A stretch of 64,000 nucleotides of DNA from Acanthosepion pharaonis (Eukaryota > Mollusca > Cephalopoda > Sepiida > Sepiidae). The notes below the pieces were generated by a model, which had not been told where the DNA came from, ran no database searches, and saw nothing but the letters and a program-made list of their open reading frames with translations. The stretch lies in the NCBI GenBank assembly GCA_903632075.3, contig CAHIKZ030000836.1, positions 768,501-832,500 on the forward strand, written 5' to 3'. Below, piece by piece: positions 33,826 to 45,975 of the stretch (positions within the stretch are counted from its first letter, which is position 1; every line of letters starts with the position of its first letter). The position numbers and the translations under genes are program-made.

Positions 33826-33985
33826 CATGCAGACAGTTTCTCAGCTCATCAGTGTGGCTAGACATCCGATCTCTTCAGGCCGGAGTTTCTAACACCTAGG
33901 CCATCGACGCCCGCTTATATATAAGCAGTATTGACAAAGGAATCAACATGAGTGGTGACAGCCTGTTTCTTACTTAAAAGTAATC
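33826..33985 (-). repeat. SINE-hammerhead unit, copy 3, and family B remnant
   Basis: Core CTGATGA, GCTGA, GAAA near 33829-33862 with a broken triplet; head TGGCCTAGGTGTTAGAA at about 33881-33905, B box lost. 33935-33985 (GGTGACAGCCTGTTTC) is a worn family B piece; another is at 34480-34520. Confidence 0.5.
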
Positions 33986-35079
33986 GATGCTCAATGATGA
34001 TTCTTGTCACATCACTCAGATATGATATAATATCCTGACATTCGTACGCTTTTATGTCTAATCAGTGAATTGACGAGTGATCACTTCTCTCTTCCTGTCC
34101 ACTTTCTTACCTCTCTTTTGTTGATTCTGTTCACCGTAGTCTATGAATATAGAATACAGCGCAGTACGTAATCTGTTCAATGAAACAACGTTAAAGATTA
34201 ATATTCACGAGTCAGACACTCTACTGAACCTGACTATATCGCCAATACCACCAGTAGCTGTTCCGTAATTCTTCAGTCTTCGATATCAAAGCTGGCAGTG
34301 AATATTCGGGGAAAACATGGCCACCTTTATACACGTCACATTGAATATTTTGAGCCTTCTGATTGGTTAACTCTTCTATTGGTGAACTATAAAATGAGTC
34401 AGCTAATTTTGGATGACTCACTAGTACACCAGGGTATCCCAAAAATTCCAATCTCTCTCTCTCTCTCTCTGTATTTACATAGGCATCAACACTAGATGCT
34501 GACAGCCTCTTTCTAACTCAAAAGAAGCCACCATTCAGTTGCAACAAAGAGCAGCGTGAACTTTAATAGGGACCAAAAAGAAAAGTGATATTTGTAGCTA
34601 AAACTATAAACCATAAACCGTTTTTTTTATCATCTCGTTATTGTTATCTTGAACTTTTCCGAGATTGTTAATTACATTTTGGTTTTCATCGAAAAATCGA
34701 TATAGCTATTCTCACAGGTTTCCGGTCAGAGAAAGATTAATAGATGGATACTTGTGTTCATTTTTGTCTGATAGCGTGAGTCCACTGCTGGATAAAAGCC
34801 TTTTCCAACACCTTGCATGACAACCTTCACAGCGCTGTTCTCTGCCACGTCTACCGATTTTTTGCGTTTGTTACCCATTGGTCGGCGAAGGAGCAACGTT
34901 TTAATTCATTTGTTAATTTTCCTTCTTGTTAAGTCCGAATAATTACAATATATTTCAACCTAATCTCCTTTATAAGTATATACTTAATCCAACGTATCTA
35001 TATTAATAAGTTAGATGCAATATTTTTAGATGAGAATTCAGTTATCAGCTGGGTCAGGCTATGAACCTATTGATCAACC

Positions 35080-35082
<3 letters not shown>

Positions 35083-35116
<34 letters not shown>
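35083..35116. repeat. (TA)n microsatellite
   Basis: Short array followed by a G run. The stretch 34000-35080 has no recognised gene; a TATAAAA at about 34387 and an imperfect TGAGTCAGC/GGATGACTCA palindrome (34395-34422) are present but unexplained. Confidence 0.9.
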
Positions 35117-35118
<2 letters not shown>

Positions 35119-35672
35119 GGGGGATACAAAAATAATCTTTTTTTTTCTTTTAAGTTGAAAAAAAAACAAGTTATAAAGTTCCTCGAAAACAAAGTTCCTT
35201 GTAATTTTTAGCACACAAAAGAAATGAATTGTGTTAGTATAGGGTGAAAAGTATATGTGAATCCGGAATCCGAAAATTCACGATTTACGCTATATAGGTA
35301 AGTATATGATGTAATATCAGCAGTTAGCTGATGAGAACAGTACTACTACTGTTTCTAAAATTAAGCTTTGTTGCTGTAATTAAAACTGTGCAAATTGTTC
35401 TATATAAATACTTTAAAAGAGAAAATTTATTAAAAAGGAACTTATTACTTACTTTGAGGATGCGAAATTTGAAAATTCAGTTTGCTTTCAACCTTGCGGC
35501 CGAATTATACTGAATATTGAAGATTAATATTCCGTAGACGACCGTGTGGGTGTGCGAGTTGTTAGATTAGAAACACGTGCGTTTATTTCCTGCTAGAAGA
35601 AGGTCCAACTACATGAAAATAACGGACTCAAATTGAGTCAAACCGAAGATGTAAAGAAAGCAAACAAGACCG

Positions 35673-35677
35673 ATATA

Positions 35678-35733
<56 letters not shown>
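35673..35733. repeat. (TA)n microsatellite
   Basis: Interrupted once by TACA. The stretch 35740-38600 has no recognised coding region or known element apart from short LINE-tail-like phrases near 36960-37090. Confidence 0.92.
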
Positions 35734-35736
<3 letters not shown>

Positions 35737-38620
35737 ACAAATATATGTATTAAAAAACAAATTTACAAGTGACAAAGACATCAACATTTGTGTTTGTGTG
35801 TGAACGTAAAGAGTTTGTATTTTGGCGAATGTTCGTACATACGTGTATGTATGTTTAATGGCGTTTTCCCACAAGTGGGGGGGAGGGAAATCGCGGATCT
35901 CTGCGAAAGATCACATTTTTAAATGTGTCCGCTGAAATGCAAAGTGAAAAAGAGAACGAGGCAAGAAGTCGCCCAGTATTTATAGTGTAGGGAGAGCGAC
36001 CCCTAGTGAAATATTTGGATTAATTAAGGAGGAGTTAACTCCAATAATAATTCTGGAGACTGAAGAATATTAATTTATGTTACGCTATTTACACAGGAAG
36101 TTTAAAGTTAGATTTCCTAAAGTCAGATGTTTTATTGGCTAATGGCTCCGAGCGACTGAAGCGTGTAGATCACAACGAGGACCATCCTCTTTCGAATTTT
36201 GTGGGCTGGCGCTATACAATCTCAAGCAAAGAACTATACCAGATAACAGAAACTGCAACACTTGAAAACTTGACCTTAAGAGCAGCACCAACTAAAATAA
36301 ATATCAAATGTAACTCAAAGAGAAAAAATATAACGGGAAGTAAAAATACTGACGTAATATTAACATTAACTACTTTAAATAAAATGCTACGAAGGGAACT
36401 TCCATCTGTACTGGAAAGATCTGTAGCAGCTACTAGATATGAGAAGTATATTTTCCTGATTTTTTTTTAAGAGAAATTTGTTATAAACTTCAACAGCTAG
36501 TAGTACCAGCTGCTCGGTCAATGAATGCCGAATGTTTCCTTATAAGGAAACAGCTAATATTACCATAAACATTACTAAATTTTGTCCTATCAAGTACATA
36601 AAAATCTTCACTCCTTTTATAATTTTGAGAAAAGTAATTGTAATAAACAACGACAATATTTTAGGGTGGCGCTGACTCTTTATTAACGTACAACATGGCG
36701 CCGTGTAGACACCTTTGATAGGGTAGAAAAGTAAAATAGAGAAGGGAGGTAACTCGAACAGATTTTATCACCGCAGTACTAATTGCTAGAATTGTTCAGA
36801 TTAATGATTTTCATCTTTATGCTGCTTAACTTCTTACCCTCAAACTTATGTTATACTTATTTCAAGTATTTATTACTCACAGTTATTATAATATTATCAT
36901 ACATTAAATATTTTATTTAAAGTACAGCGTATGTGTTTGTGTGTGAGTGTGTCCCCAAGCAACTCCTCCGCTCCCACTGGTCCGATTTCAATGATTCATA
37001 GTTCATTCAAAAGCCCTAGAAAATTTAGGCGCAGGGAACGATTTTCGTTGAGCTGAGATTCAGGTTTGCCAGATTAAAAATATATATAGTAATATATTAT
37101 AATAGCCATTATTGTTGCTTTAATGTTCCAAGGGGAGTAACTCCTATTTTCTTTTTGTACCCAAATTGTAGTGCACGTTTTATTATAAACTAGCTTAAAA
37201 ACCGCCCTATATGACGGCATTTAAGCTAGCTCATGTGGAGGACTCATGGTTTGGCCTTCATCATAATAGGTAGGTAAGAGTAAGATGCGATATGCATCAA
37301 TAAACTACAGACGAACTCAAAATTGATCGCTGCATTTAAGAATTGAATTAACGTTTAAGCTTACCTTTTAAAAGTTCAACGATAATTCTTCTGCTGCCAC
37401 TTAATTTAAAGACGATTTGATGTACGTAGATCCTTATTTTCAGTTTAAACAATTATTCTTATCTCATGGCTGACAGAACAGGGGACAATTTATAAAATGG
37501 AATTAATATAGAGTAAAGATATGGAAAATAGAATTCGTCATACACTGGAAGAGTTACAGAAACATAACAGCTAATTAAGTAAAACCTATATTATGGAATC
37601 TATATGAATAAATGCGAAATTAGTGCACAATTACCCAATGGATTCCGGGGTTAAAAATCTAAAGCTCAATATCTACTTTTAGCTGATATCACTCTTCAGG
37701 TTTGACTAATTTGCATATTGATTTTAAAAAAATTATATTTCATTAATTAACTATCCTTTATTAGTGTTCTTTCATTCAAGGACTGTTTTGATTTTTATAT
37801 AAAAAATAATTCAGTTTAGGAACATTGTCTTATATAGTGGAGAAAAGTGTTTGAAATTTGCATTTTACTTGGCCCTCAACAAATTGACATCAATTTGCAA
37901 AACTTTTCTTAACTATAACAAGCCAATTTATGAATGGAATATTTATTTAAAATTATTGTTTCAAATATTTCAAGTAGTGAATATATCTTACTTTTCGAAG
38001 CGATAGCTCGCGGGCGAAGCCTACTTGTATTATATATATATATATGTCAAGTACGTAATAGGCTAATCTCAGATGATGCCAGAATAGCCTTTTCACTTTG
38101 TTTAATTCAGGAAAGATTGTTGCGGTATTGAACTGACAGATGACCGCCTAAACGCCGAATACAGATCTATCTGATTGGCCTCAGCTGTGACCTTTTGACG
38201 GATAAATATACAAACACCGACCCGAGGTGAAATCTCTCAGACTTCTCACATAAGAATGTATGGTTCACGCTTCGGGTGACGGTCCGGGTACTCACAAACT
38301 GGCTGGCAATAATTGACGAAGTTCGAAGTTAAATAAAATATAACGTTACATGTGAGAGATTTGAAACACGCCTTCTCAGTTACGATGTCCAAACATACTT
38401 CCTTACACAAGTAATGAATATCCTACTTAATTTTCATCATTTAATTCTCAATGGCTTGGGATATTGCAAGTTCTGTTTCGTCCCGCGTAAAACTAAACGT
38501 GTTGGAAGTAAAGGCATGACTAATTAGATTATTTTGTTCCAATCGTGAAAATTTGGTTGTCTTGTGTCTAGTATCCAAAATCCTTACGCCGGTTAGAAGT
38601 ATATAATTATTTCACTCACT

Positions 38621-38679
<59 letters not shown>

Positions 38680-38702
38680 TGAACATAGGAGTCAACATTT
38701 AG

Positions 38703-38743
38703 AGGCGACAGTCTGTTTCATGCTAGATGCAATCGCCAGGCCT
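38703..38743 (-). ncRNA. Hammerhead motif, family B, minus half
   Basis: AGGC, CTGGCGA (A6 changed to G), helix II TGC/GCA with a U-U at its base, GAAA, CAGACTGTC, GCCT. Stem I pairs 4 of 4. The A6G change should weaken cleavage. Confidence 0.4.
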
Positions 38744-38778
38744 GACGATGGCATCTAGCATGAAACAGACTGTAGCCT
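38738..38778 (+). ncRNA. Hammerhead motif, family B, plus half
   Basis: AGGC, CTGACGA intact, helix II with one mismatch, GAAA, CAGACTGTA (triplet GTA), GCCT. Stem I pairs 4 of 4. It overlaps the minus half head to head by six bases. Confidence 0.45.
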
Positions 38779-38880
38779 CTAAGTGTTGACTTCTATGTTC
38801 ACTTTTATATTTACACACACTCTATCTCTGATATTGAGCACTTTATCCCATAAATATAGGACATCTTAAGACTATATTTC

Positions 38881-38913
<33 letters not shown>

Positions 38914-38916
<3 letters not shown>

Positions 38917-39155
38917 CATTTAGTATGTTCGGGAATAGGTAAATATTAATCGCTTAGATTATTCGTTAAGCATTTATTTGGTTAGCGGATAGATGGCACT
39001 CAAAAATATCTACAATCTATACATAAAATTCTGTGACTTCCGTTCGTCCGTACGTTAGATCTTTTAAAATAGCCATACATTGTCCGGTTGAAACCAGATT
39101 TTGGGGAGAAGTGCAAACTGGTAAGGAAGTACAAAGTACAGTTGGTTTTACTAGT
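38914..39155 (-). repeat. Inverted repeat arm, left
   Basis: Reverse complement of 42676-42916 at high identity (TGTGACTTCCGTTCGTCCGT, TATTTGGTTAGCGGATAGAT). No ORF of interest; it looks like the 3' region of an unnamed dispersed element that ends at (TA)n on both sides. Confidence 0.82.
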
Positions 39156-39413
39156 GTCCATATCTTGGGCCTTTTTTGATTTTTTTGTGGGGAGAGGCAA
39201 ATTTTTTTTATCAGATTAACATCTTCATTTCTTTGTGTGAAGGCATCCAATCCTATTATTAGCGATAAACCAGGAAAGAAGACAGTGGGAAGTAATTATT
39301 TTGTATGATGTGAAAATAAGTCGTAGGATCATATTGATGATATATTTAGATGCAGAAGTTAGAGCATTGACTTTTCAGACTGCAAATAAGTTCCAAAGAA
39401 ATGCGAACACAGT

Positions 39414-41506
39414 TGTGGCACCCTGCATTATTAGAAAACTAAAAAGAGATATTCATAAAAATATGATTTAATTTTTATTCGGTTTATTAACCAGTTGATA
39501 GTTATTTAGAGACGAAGAATAATTGAGTTTTGAGAATAATTCTCTAATTGTATTTAGGCGATCCGAAAGAAAGAAAAAGGAAAGAAAAAAAAAGAAATAA
39601 TAAAAAGGAAGAGAAGGAGAAATAGATAGTACAAAACCCGGTCATAAGAAAACTAAAACAACACAGGTGTCAAAAGATATGCAGGTCAAAGTACCTGACC
39701 GAAATTCGCGGAAAAATAGAAATTGTTATATTTGGTTGAAGGAATAGAGTTTAGAAATAATGATACGAGACGGGGTAGTGAGGGTGATTGATGCATAACA
39801 GATGTCGGTCAAGCACCTGACCTACTTTCGTGTCCACGGAGTATGGGAGTTTATTATCAATTTGGTTGAAGAAATAAGATTTTAAGAACAATGGAAAAAA
39901 AAATATTAATAAGTGACAAACGAAAAGGGTGTCATTGAGATGAGAGGTGACCGCTGGGAAATGTATACAAAAACAAAACATTGGTACACAAACCCTGACC
40001 AGCTCTAGAGTTGAAGATAAGGACCACCCAAAATGATGAGTGGAAGATATTTTCAATTCAGATAATTAACATTTTGTTAACAGGCCTGAGCGAAAGAAAG
40101 AGGTGAAAGCAATTGTTTTAGCTCACAGAAGGCGCCGACAAGGCGAAAAAATTCTTTCTTTAAGTCGCATCTCATTAGCGGCAGGCTGTTTTGACAAAGG
40201 CCAAATGTGAAGGAAACCGAAATCGTCATTTTCGTGCGAAAAGGCCAATTTGGATTTTGTTTTTTTAAACAAGGTATTTCTTCCCCCCAGAACAAAGCTA
40301 CGGATTGTCCACGCCCGATTGGAGACGTCACGAAGGAAGGAGGGAAGATACCGACCAGAGTCTCATTAGCCGAGGGCAGTCACATGATACATGAGGGAGG
40401 AGGAGAGACGCCCGACCAGAGTCTCATTGGCCGAGTGCGGTCACGTGATGTGCGAGGGAGGAGGAAAGACGCTCGACCAGGACCCCATTGGTCGAGAGCG
40501 GTCACCTGACATACGAGAGACCAGGGGAAGCGGGTATGCGCCTCCCCACCAGAGGCACTGTAAGGAAGTAGGAGTGAAAGTAAGAGCGATAATGAGAAAT
40601 CAGAAATAATGCGACTTTTGGAATTATCAAGAAAACCCTGGCGCCGACAGACCCACCCCAGTTTGTTGCGGCGTCAATAAAAGCAGGACCCCAATCGACA
40701 GAAATCAGTTCAGCCCCGGACGGCAGAGAGAAGAGTTCGGACCTTGGCGAGAAGAGTTGCAGGGCGGACGAAGAAGAAGTTACTTGCAGTTGCGCCTAGA
40801 AGAAGTTGAAATCAAACCAAGCCTAAGGATAGAAATTCGTCCAAGACAAGTCGAAGTGAATAAATTCATCCAAACCAAGCCTAAGAATAGAAATTCGTCC
40901 AACCCAAATCGAAGTGAAGAAATTCGTTCAACTCAAGCCGAAGTGAATAAGCTCGTCCAACTCAAGCCGAAGAGAAGAAGTCGATTCGCGCACTGACGGC
41001 GAGAAGAATCAGCCGTGAACGACTGGTAGAGATCAGCGCCCAGTGTCGAAACCAAACCACACCCCGACATGCAAATTTCTAGAGAGTAGGCTACTCGAAG
41101 TCTTTAAGTTGTATGGTAGAAGCTTGGTGCCACAGTCCACAAAACGGGTCGGGAAGTAGGAATAATTTTTATGTAACGAACATTTAGATATAAAAGGTTG
41201 TTACCCTTTTTTATCAGTAATTTTTGGCCTCGTGAGTTTTTCTTTTTCTTGTGTGTTACCACCCCGTCGAACTCAGCTTGCATACGGCCCCAATCCCTGT
41301 TTGATCCCGTCTGTCTAAGATCTAATCACAACGTGGGTAGGCAGACCGGAGATCAGTGCAGTTACCCTAGTAACCAGGCGTTGGAAGCGAGTTGGGAACG
41401 GCGAGGCTGGTAATCATCTAACCAAAGGGTTAGAACGTCACACTTGGAGCCGCGAACGAGATCGAACGACAGAGTCGACACTGCGACCAGGGGGGGCGAC
41501 GTCACA
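39414..41506 (+). mobile_element. Solo LTR, 2093 bp, with target-site duplication
   Basis: Begins TGTGGCACC and ends GACGTCACA; flanked by CAGT on both sides (39410-39413 and 41507-41510). Homologous over its full length to the minus-strand LTR at 24433-26617. U3 holds three ~60 bp repeats (40310-40530), each with an ATTGG or ATTAG CCAAT-like box and a CACRTGA-type motif. AATAAAAG at about 40675 is the probable polyadenylation signal. No internal region on either side, so it arose by LTR-LTR recombination. Gypsy/BEL type cannot be told from an LTR alone. Confidence 0.85.
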
Positions 41507-42675
41507 CAGTTCAGCCAAAATTCCTGTTAGATTTTTTACCAATTATTGATAATCTTTCAAATCGAAAAGGCTGTTTCCCTTATGTCGGAATTTAACTAGA
41601 TATTTTTTTCCAAAAAATTTTTAAAAAATGTCCCAAATGGCCTGCCTCGTGGCAGTTGACTCACTAGACGCCCCATACATTTAACCTTGTGTCACACCTA
41701 AACTACGCTTAGAAAATCGCTATAAAAGTAGACCCATATCCAGTTTGCCCACGAATTAAAATGGTAGACGGTCGTTAATACCTTTGTTTGTATGTATCCA
41801 TGCGGAAGGTGGCCTTCTTTTATGTCGGAGGAACATACCGCCACTGCCGGAGACGCAGTCGACACAATCTAAGCTCTGTCGAAAATAAATACATATTTTT
41901 TTTTTCCTGGCGTCATTGATTTATTTTGCAGTAACGCCACTGGTTAGTATTAAACTTTAGATTTTAAAAAATGGATTTCAAATGGTGATTTCCAAACATC
42001 CGGGCATCTACCGTATAGGTTCAAATTTAAACGACCAAAATTTAACTTCAAGAATAAAAAGCTCAAATATAATAATAAAAATTTTATTTGTTTGGCAGAA
42101 TTTTTTGCAGTAATTTTCTTTGCAGTAATAAATATTATTGAAATTATTGTTAACATTTTTGTCAAGATTTACAAACTACGTTTCGTTCAACTTCACAAAA
42201 CAATCGATGAAATTTGAATAAGCTGATTTGTTTAGAAAAATAATTTGACAAAAACTCTACTTCGCGGTTTAATAATTTCTTAATTTAATTAATTTTATAG
42301 GAATTCATGGTAAACAATATTTTTAAAGAATTTTTTTTTCTTTTTAATTGCGAAGAAAAAATTGAGAATGCAACATAAAACTGACCATGCATAAATGCTT
42401 CTTTCTCGAGCCAAATTCCAATTTTTTGAAACGTTTCGACTTGTGATTTGTTTATAGTTTTCGAAAACGCACGCCGAACTGGAAACTGGATTCTTGTATA
42501 TATAAGAACTTAAAGAAAAGATATGAAAAAAAAATTGCATTTTTATTAAATAAGTATTTGTTATTTTAATCATGAAATTGTTTTTACAATAAGGGGGGGG
42601 GGTATTTCGTATGTTAAATAATAAAACTTTTAAATTCTCCCACCCAAATTAATTAAAATTTATTGTACTAAGATA

Positions 42676-42914
42676 TACACACTAGTAAAAGCAACTGTAC
42701 CCACTTACCTGTTTGCAATTCTCCCCAAAATTTGGTTTCGACCGGACTATGTATGGGTATTTTAAAAGGTGTAACGGATGGACGAACGGAAGTCACAGAA
42801 TTTTATATATAGATTGTAAATATCTTTGAATGCCATCTATTTGCTAACCAAATACATGCTTAACGAATCATATAAGTGACTAATATTTACCTATTTACCC
42901 GAACGTACTAAATG

Positions 42915-42949
<35 letters not shown>
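42676..42949 (+). repeat. Inverted repeat arm, right, plus (TA)n
   Basis: Partner of 38914-39155; ends in (TA)n at 42918-42949. The 41520-42670 stretch before it is AT-rich with no recognised gene. Confidence 0.82.
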
Positions 42950-42952
<3 letters not shown>

Positions 42953-43111
42953 TTTATTTTAAAAAATTTATGACATGATATGATATGTTATAAAATCACT
43001 ACAAAAATAGCCATTTTGTTTCAACACCTCCGGTGTCTTATCAAATGTATTGAGCACTCTTTTAAGAATAGTAATTGTTGGTTATTTGGTTATTGGGATT
43101 AATTATATACT

Positions 43112-43164
<53 letters not shown>
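42950..43164 (-). repeat. Family E half element and (TA)n
   Basis: The ACAAAAATAGCCATTTTGTT block and TCTTATCAA are kept, but the stem I strand at about 43039 is lost; the following TATTGAGCACTCTTTTAAGA box is kept in the opposite arrangement. (TA)n 43117-43164. Confidence 0.6.
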
Positions 43165-43166
<2 letters not shown>

Positions 43167-43294
43167 AATACGAAAATGGCAATATTTACCCGCCCCTGAA
43201 TTTTGTAAAAGATTTGCATGTATTGTAATGGTTAACGGCTTAAAAGGAGAAATAGCTGGACCGATTTCATCTTTCAGAGTATGATGATTTACTA

Positions 43295-43545
43295 TGCGTG
43301 GCTTAGTTGTGGCACAAGGCCGAAAGTATGCAGCACCCAGTGAGGATCTAACTCACTACTCAGTACTAATTGATCTAGCACGAATACCAGCAGAGTATAT
43401 TCCATTTTCTTTCAAGCAAAACTTTTGGGAAAGTTACGAATACAACTCTTCTCGTCCCAGCTATGGATTAAATACAAGGGCACGATGGGATATTCAGCGT
43501 TCTTTGGCAGCCAGTATAGGAGAAAGGCAACTCTAAATCCCAAAA
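43295..43545. repeat. SINE fragments, two joined
   Basis: 43295-43390 is the reverse of the 19797 SINE (TGTGGCACAAGGCCGAAAG, GCACCCAGTGAGGATC). 43440-43540 is forward body of the 8575 type (CCCAGCTATGGATTAAATAC, AGTATAGGAGAAAGGCA). Confidence 0.65.
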
Positions 43546-43889
43546 TGTTTTGACATGAGGCTAGAAACTCCATCCCATTAAAACACATACTTAGAACAGA
43601 AACTACTAATCAACTGTTGAGGTTACAGCAACTTGCACTAGAGGAAAGTCACCAAATCTTAAACGCTGGAGTGTGAAGTAAATACATATGAACTCAATTA
43701 GAAAATAGAAAGAAAGGGTCTGATGGGTAAATTGTCGCCATTTTATATTTTTAATTTTCTCGCGGGCATATTGCTTGTTTTTTGTTTTGTCGACTGAACA
43801 GTTCAGTAGGGTCAGTTGGGCACCGTCTGCGAGAAAAATAGCACCATGACGCAATTCACACTTTGGAAATGGCATGTTATATTGCTTGG

Positions 43890-44450
43890 CATCCGCGCTG
43901 AAAGTTGCAATACGAACATTTCATAGGGTTTCAAATACTTTGGTGCAGATCATTCCGAAAAAATTTGGATGATATATCCAGTCAATATCATGGTGTTTGG
44001 ATTAATCGCGACGTTATGCCTCCATTCGACTTCCCACAGGGCCTCAGACTCAATACGGAAGCCTATATCAAGTTCCTTAAGGAGGTAGTTTTCCCTGGGT
44101 CAAGAAGGTGGATATAGGAAGACCCTAAGTCTGGTAATAGGAGTCTGTCCCATGCCACACAAGCAGGGGAACCCAGTTATGGCTGTCAAGTAATTTCTGT
44201 GACCACAGCACCCCTTATATCTGGCTACCTAACTCCCTAGACTGCAACATATTTGATTATTATATGTGGACGCAGTTGAGCAAGAGACCAACAAAATTTC
44301 TTGTAACACTAAAGATGATCTGAAGGCAAGGATTATGCCAGCATTCACCAAGTTAAACAAGGAGACCGTCTAGAAGAGTTGCTGAAGGTTCTGAAGTTGT
44401 CTGGAGGCCGTCGTTGAAAGGAATGGAGATTTTATTGAATAATGTTTCTC
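43890..44450 (+). pseudogene. mariner-like transposase fragment
   Basis: Reads VMPPFDFPQGLRLNTEAYIK and FLKEVV, then through stops and shifts SNFCDHSTPYIWLPNSLDC, FDYYMW, and a C-terminal stretch matching KDDLKARIMPAFTKLNKET and VWRPSLKG-like sequence. The H-x-PxxWPPNSPDLNPxDYYVW order is that of mariner-group transposases; the second Asp region is altered. The N-terminal half is absent. Confidence 0.75.
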
Positions 44451-44609
44451 TTTTTATTATGTCGAGATATTTTTGTGTAATGTTGGTAAACATATCTGTT
44501 AAAATGATGATTTATATTTTGGTGTAATTTAGACGACAATTTATCCCCTTGCGCTTTGTATTTTCCTATTCATTGAATCGTTTTCTACGGCTTATCGAGA
44601 CGACTACTT

Positions 44610-45101
44610 CTACTACTATAATTATTGTTGTGGTTGTTGAGGGCATCCGTGCCATCCTACTACGCTATCAGCTCCGGTGGGCTGGTCACGTCCGTCGCAT
44701 GGACGACTGTCGCCGCGAAAAGAGACTGCTCTATGGCGAGCTTATCCCCAGGTAAGCGCTCACTAGGCAGACCAAAGAAACCTTACAAAGCAACGCTGAA
44801 GGAGTCTCTTAAGCATTACTCTTGGGAAGAGTCTGCTGAGGACCGTGCTGTCTGGTGCTCCCTTGTGAAGTACGGAGTGTCTGATTTTGAAGAGAAAAGT
44901 ATCAGCGACAAAGAACTGAGACACCAGAAAAGGAAAGATCGAGAGGGTTCCGCCTCTCAGCCTGAGTCAGCCCCCAGTATCTCATGTCACAACGGCAATA
45001 GATTTTTCAGATCGGACTCATTAGCCATCGCATTAGCCATCTCCCGTGATTCGAAGTCAAGAACGTCTCCACACGCGGAAGAAGAACGAATGTGTTGTTG
45101 A
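44610..45101 (+). pseudogene. LINE reverse transcriptase C-terminal fragment
   Basis: LLRYQLRWAGHVRRMDDCR, KRLLYGEL, then after a shift near 44753 GKRSLGRPKKPYKATLKESL, SWEESAEDRAVWCSLVKYGV and DFEEKSISDKELRHQKRK. This is the standard tail of LINE endonuclease-reverse transcriptases (RWxGHVxRMxxxR, GRPxxR). The second frame stays open for 115 codons, which suggests a fairly young copy. No catalytic domain. Confidence 0.85.
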
Positions 45102-45117
45102 TGTGGTCGTTTTTGTT

Positions 45118-45330
45118 GTTATTATTATTAACATTATTTGAGGGGGGGTTCTGTTGTATACACATTTCCTTCCGGGTTTCTACCCAAATACCTAAGGTCA
45201 GAAATAGCTTCATGAAATCTTCGACGGATCAATCTTCTTAAAAGAACAAAAAGCCTAAAATCACACACATTTTTACATAGATAAAGCTCTTCGTAATGTA
45301 TGAGCTGTACTTTGGAGTACAATTTTTAGT
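45118..45330 (-). repeat. LINE 3' end, cluster copy 1
   Basis: (ATT)n at the left, then GGGGTTCTGTTGTATACACA and CTAAGGTCAGAAATAGCTTC, the 3' UTR shared by all copies up to 48600. Transcription direction is minus. Confidence 0.75.
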
Positions 45331-45652
45331 TTATTATTATTATTATTATTTTATTTGATTTGATTTCTGGCGTTTCCACATTTCTTTCCTGGTCCCGCCC
45401 AGAGACCTAAGGTTAGAAATAGCATCATGACACTTTCCACTGACAAAAAAAAAAGAAATTACATAAATAAAGCCCTTCGTAGAGTGTGGGCTGTACTTGT
45501 CAGAACAATTTTTTGTATCTCCTTGAGTCGTGGACTTCCAGGAATCCCTTCAATTAGTCTACAATCTTTTCCAACCAGTCCGAGGGCTCAAACTACAACA
45601 GGGAGTGTTGATGTTCCCATATGCCACATTTTCGAGATTTCTATTTCAAGGT
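45331..45652 (-). repeat. LINE 3' end, cluster copy 2
   Basis: (TTA)n, 3' UTR with CCTAAGGTTAGAAATAGCAT, then coding tail in reverse (CCATATGCCACATTTTCGAG). Truncated at the next (TTA)n. Confidence 0.8.
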
Positions 45653-45653
45653 C

Positions 45654-45697
<44 letters not shown>

Positions 45698-45975
45698 TCC
45701 TTGAGTTTCTGTTGTATACACATTTCCTCCCGGGTCCCAGCCAGAGACCTAAAGCCAGAAATGGCTTCATGACATTTTCCACTGATCATTTTTTTGTATT
45801 TCTTTAAGCTATGGACTACCAGAAATCTCTTCAATGAGTTTGTCATAACCTGTTCCAATCAAATCGAAGGTTTCAACTATGCCTGGAATTATTGATGTCT
45901 TCATATGCCATATTTCGATAGTGTTTTGAAGATCTTCAAAAAGCCATTACAATCAGCTGGGACTGCCGTATTAAT
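45653..45975 (-). repeat. LINE 3' end, cluster copy 3
   Basis: (TTA)14-like array, 3' UTR, then a short coding tail. Same layout as copy 2 but diverged. Confidence 0.8.

Larger units (their letters stand above)
38623..38913. mobile_element. Family B palindrome with (TA)n on both sides
   Basis: (TA)n 38623-38677 and 38885-38913 enclose inverted halves: GTGAACATAGGAGTCAACAT (38681) against ATGTTCACTT (about 38805). Each half holds a hammerhead core. The right half continues with the shared box CTATCTCTGATATTGAGCAC and CATAAATATAGG. Confidence 0.75.

Noticed and set aside
36135..36470. 111-codon ORF as a gene
   Set aside because: No recognisable domain, no splice or neighbour support, and composition like surrounding intergenic DNA.
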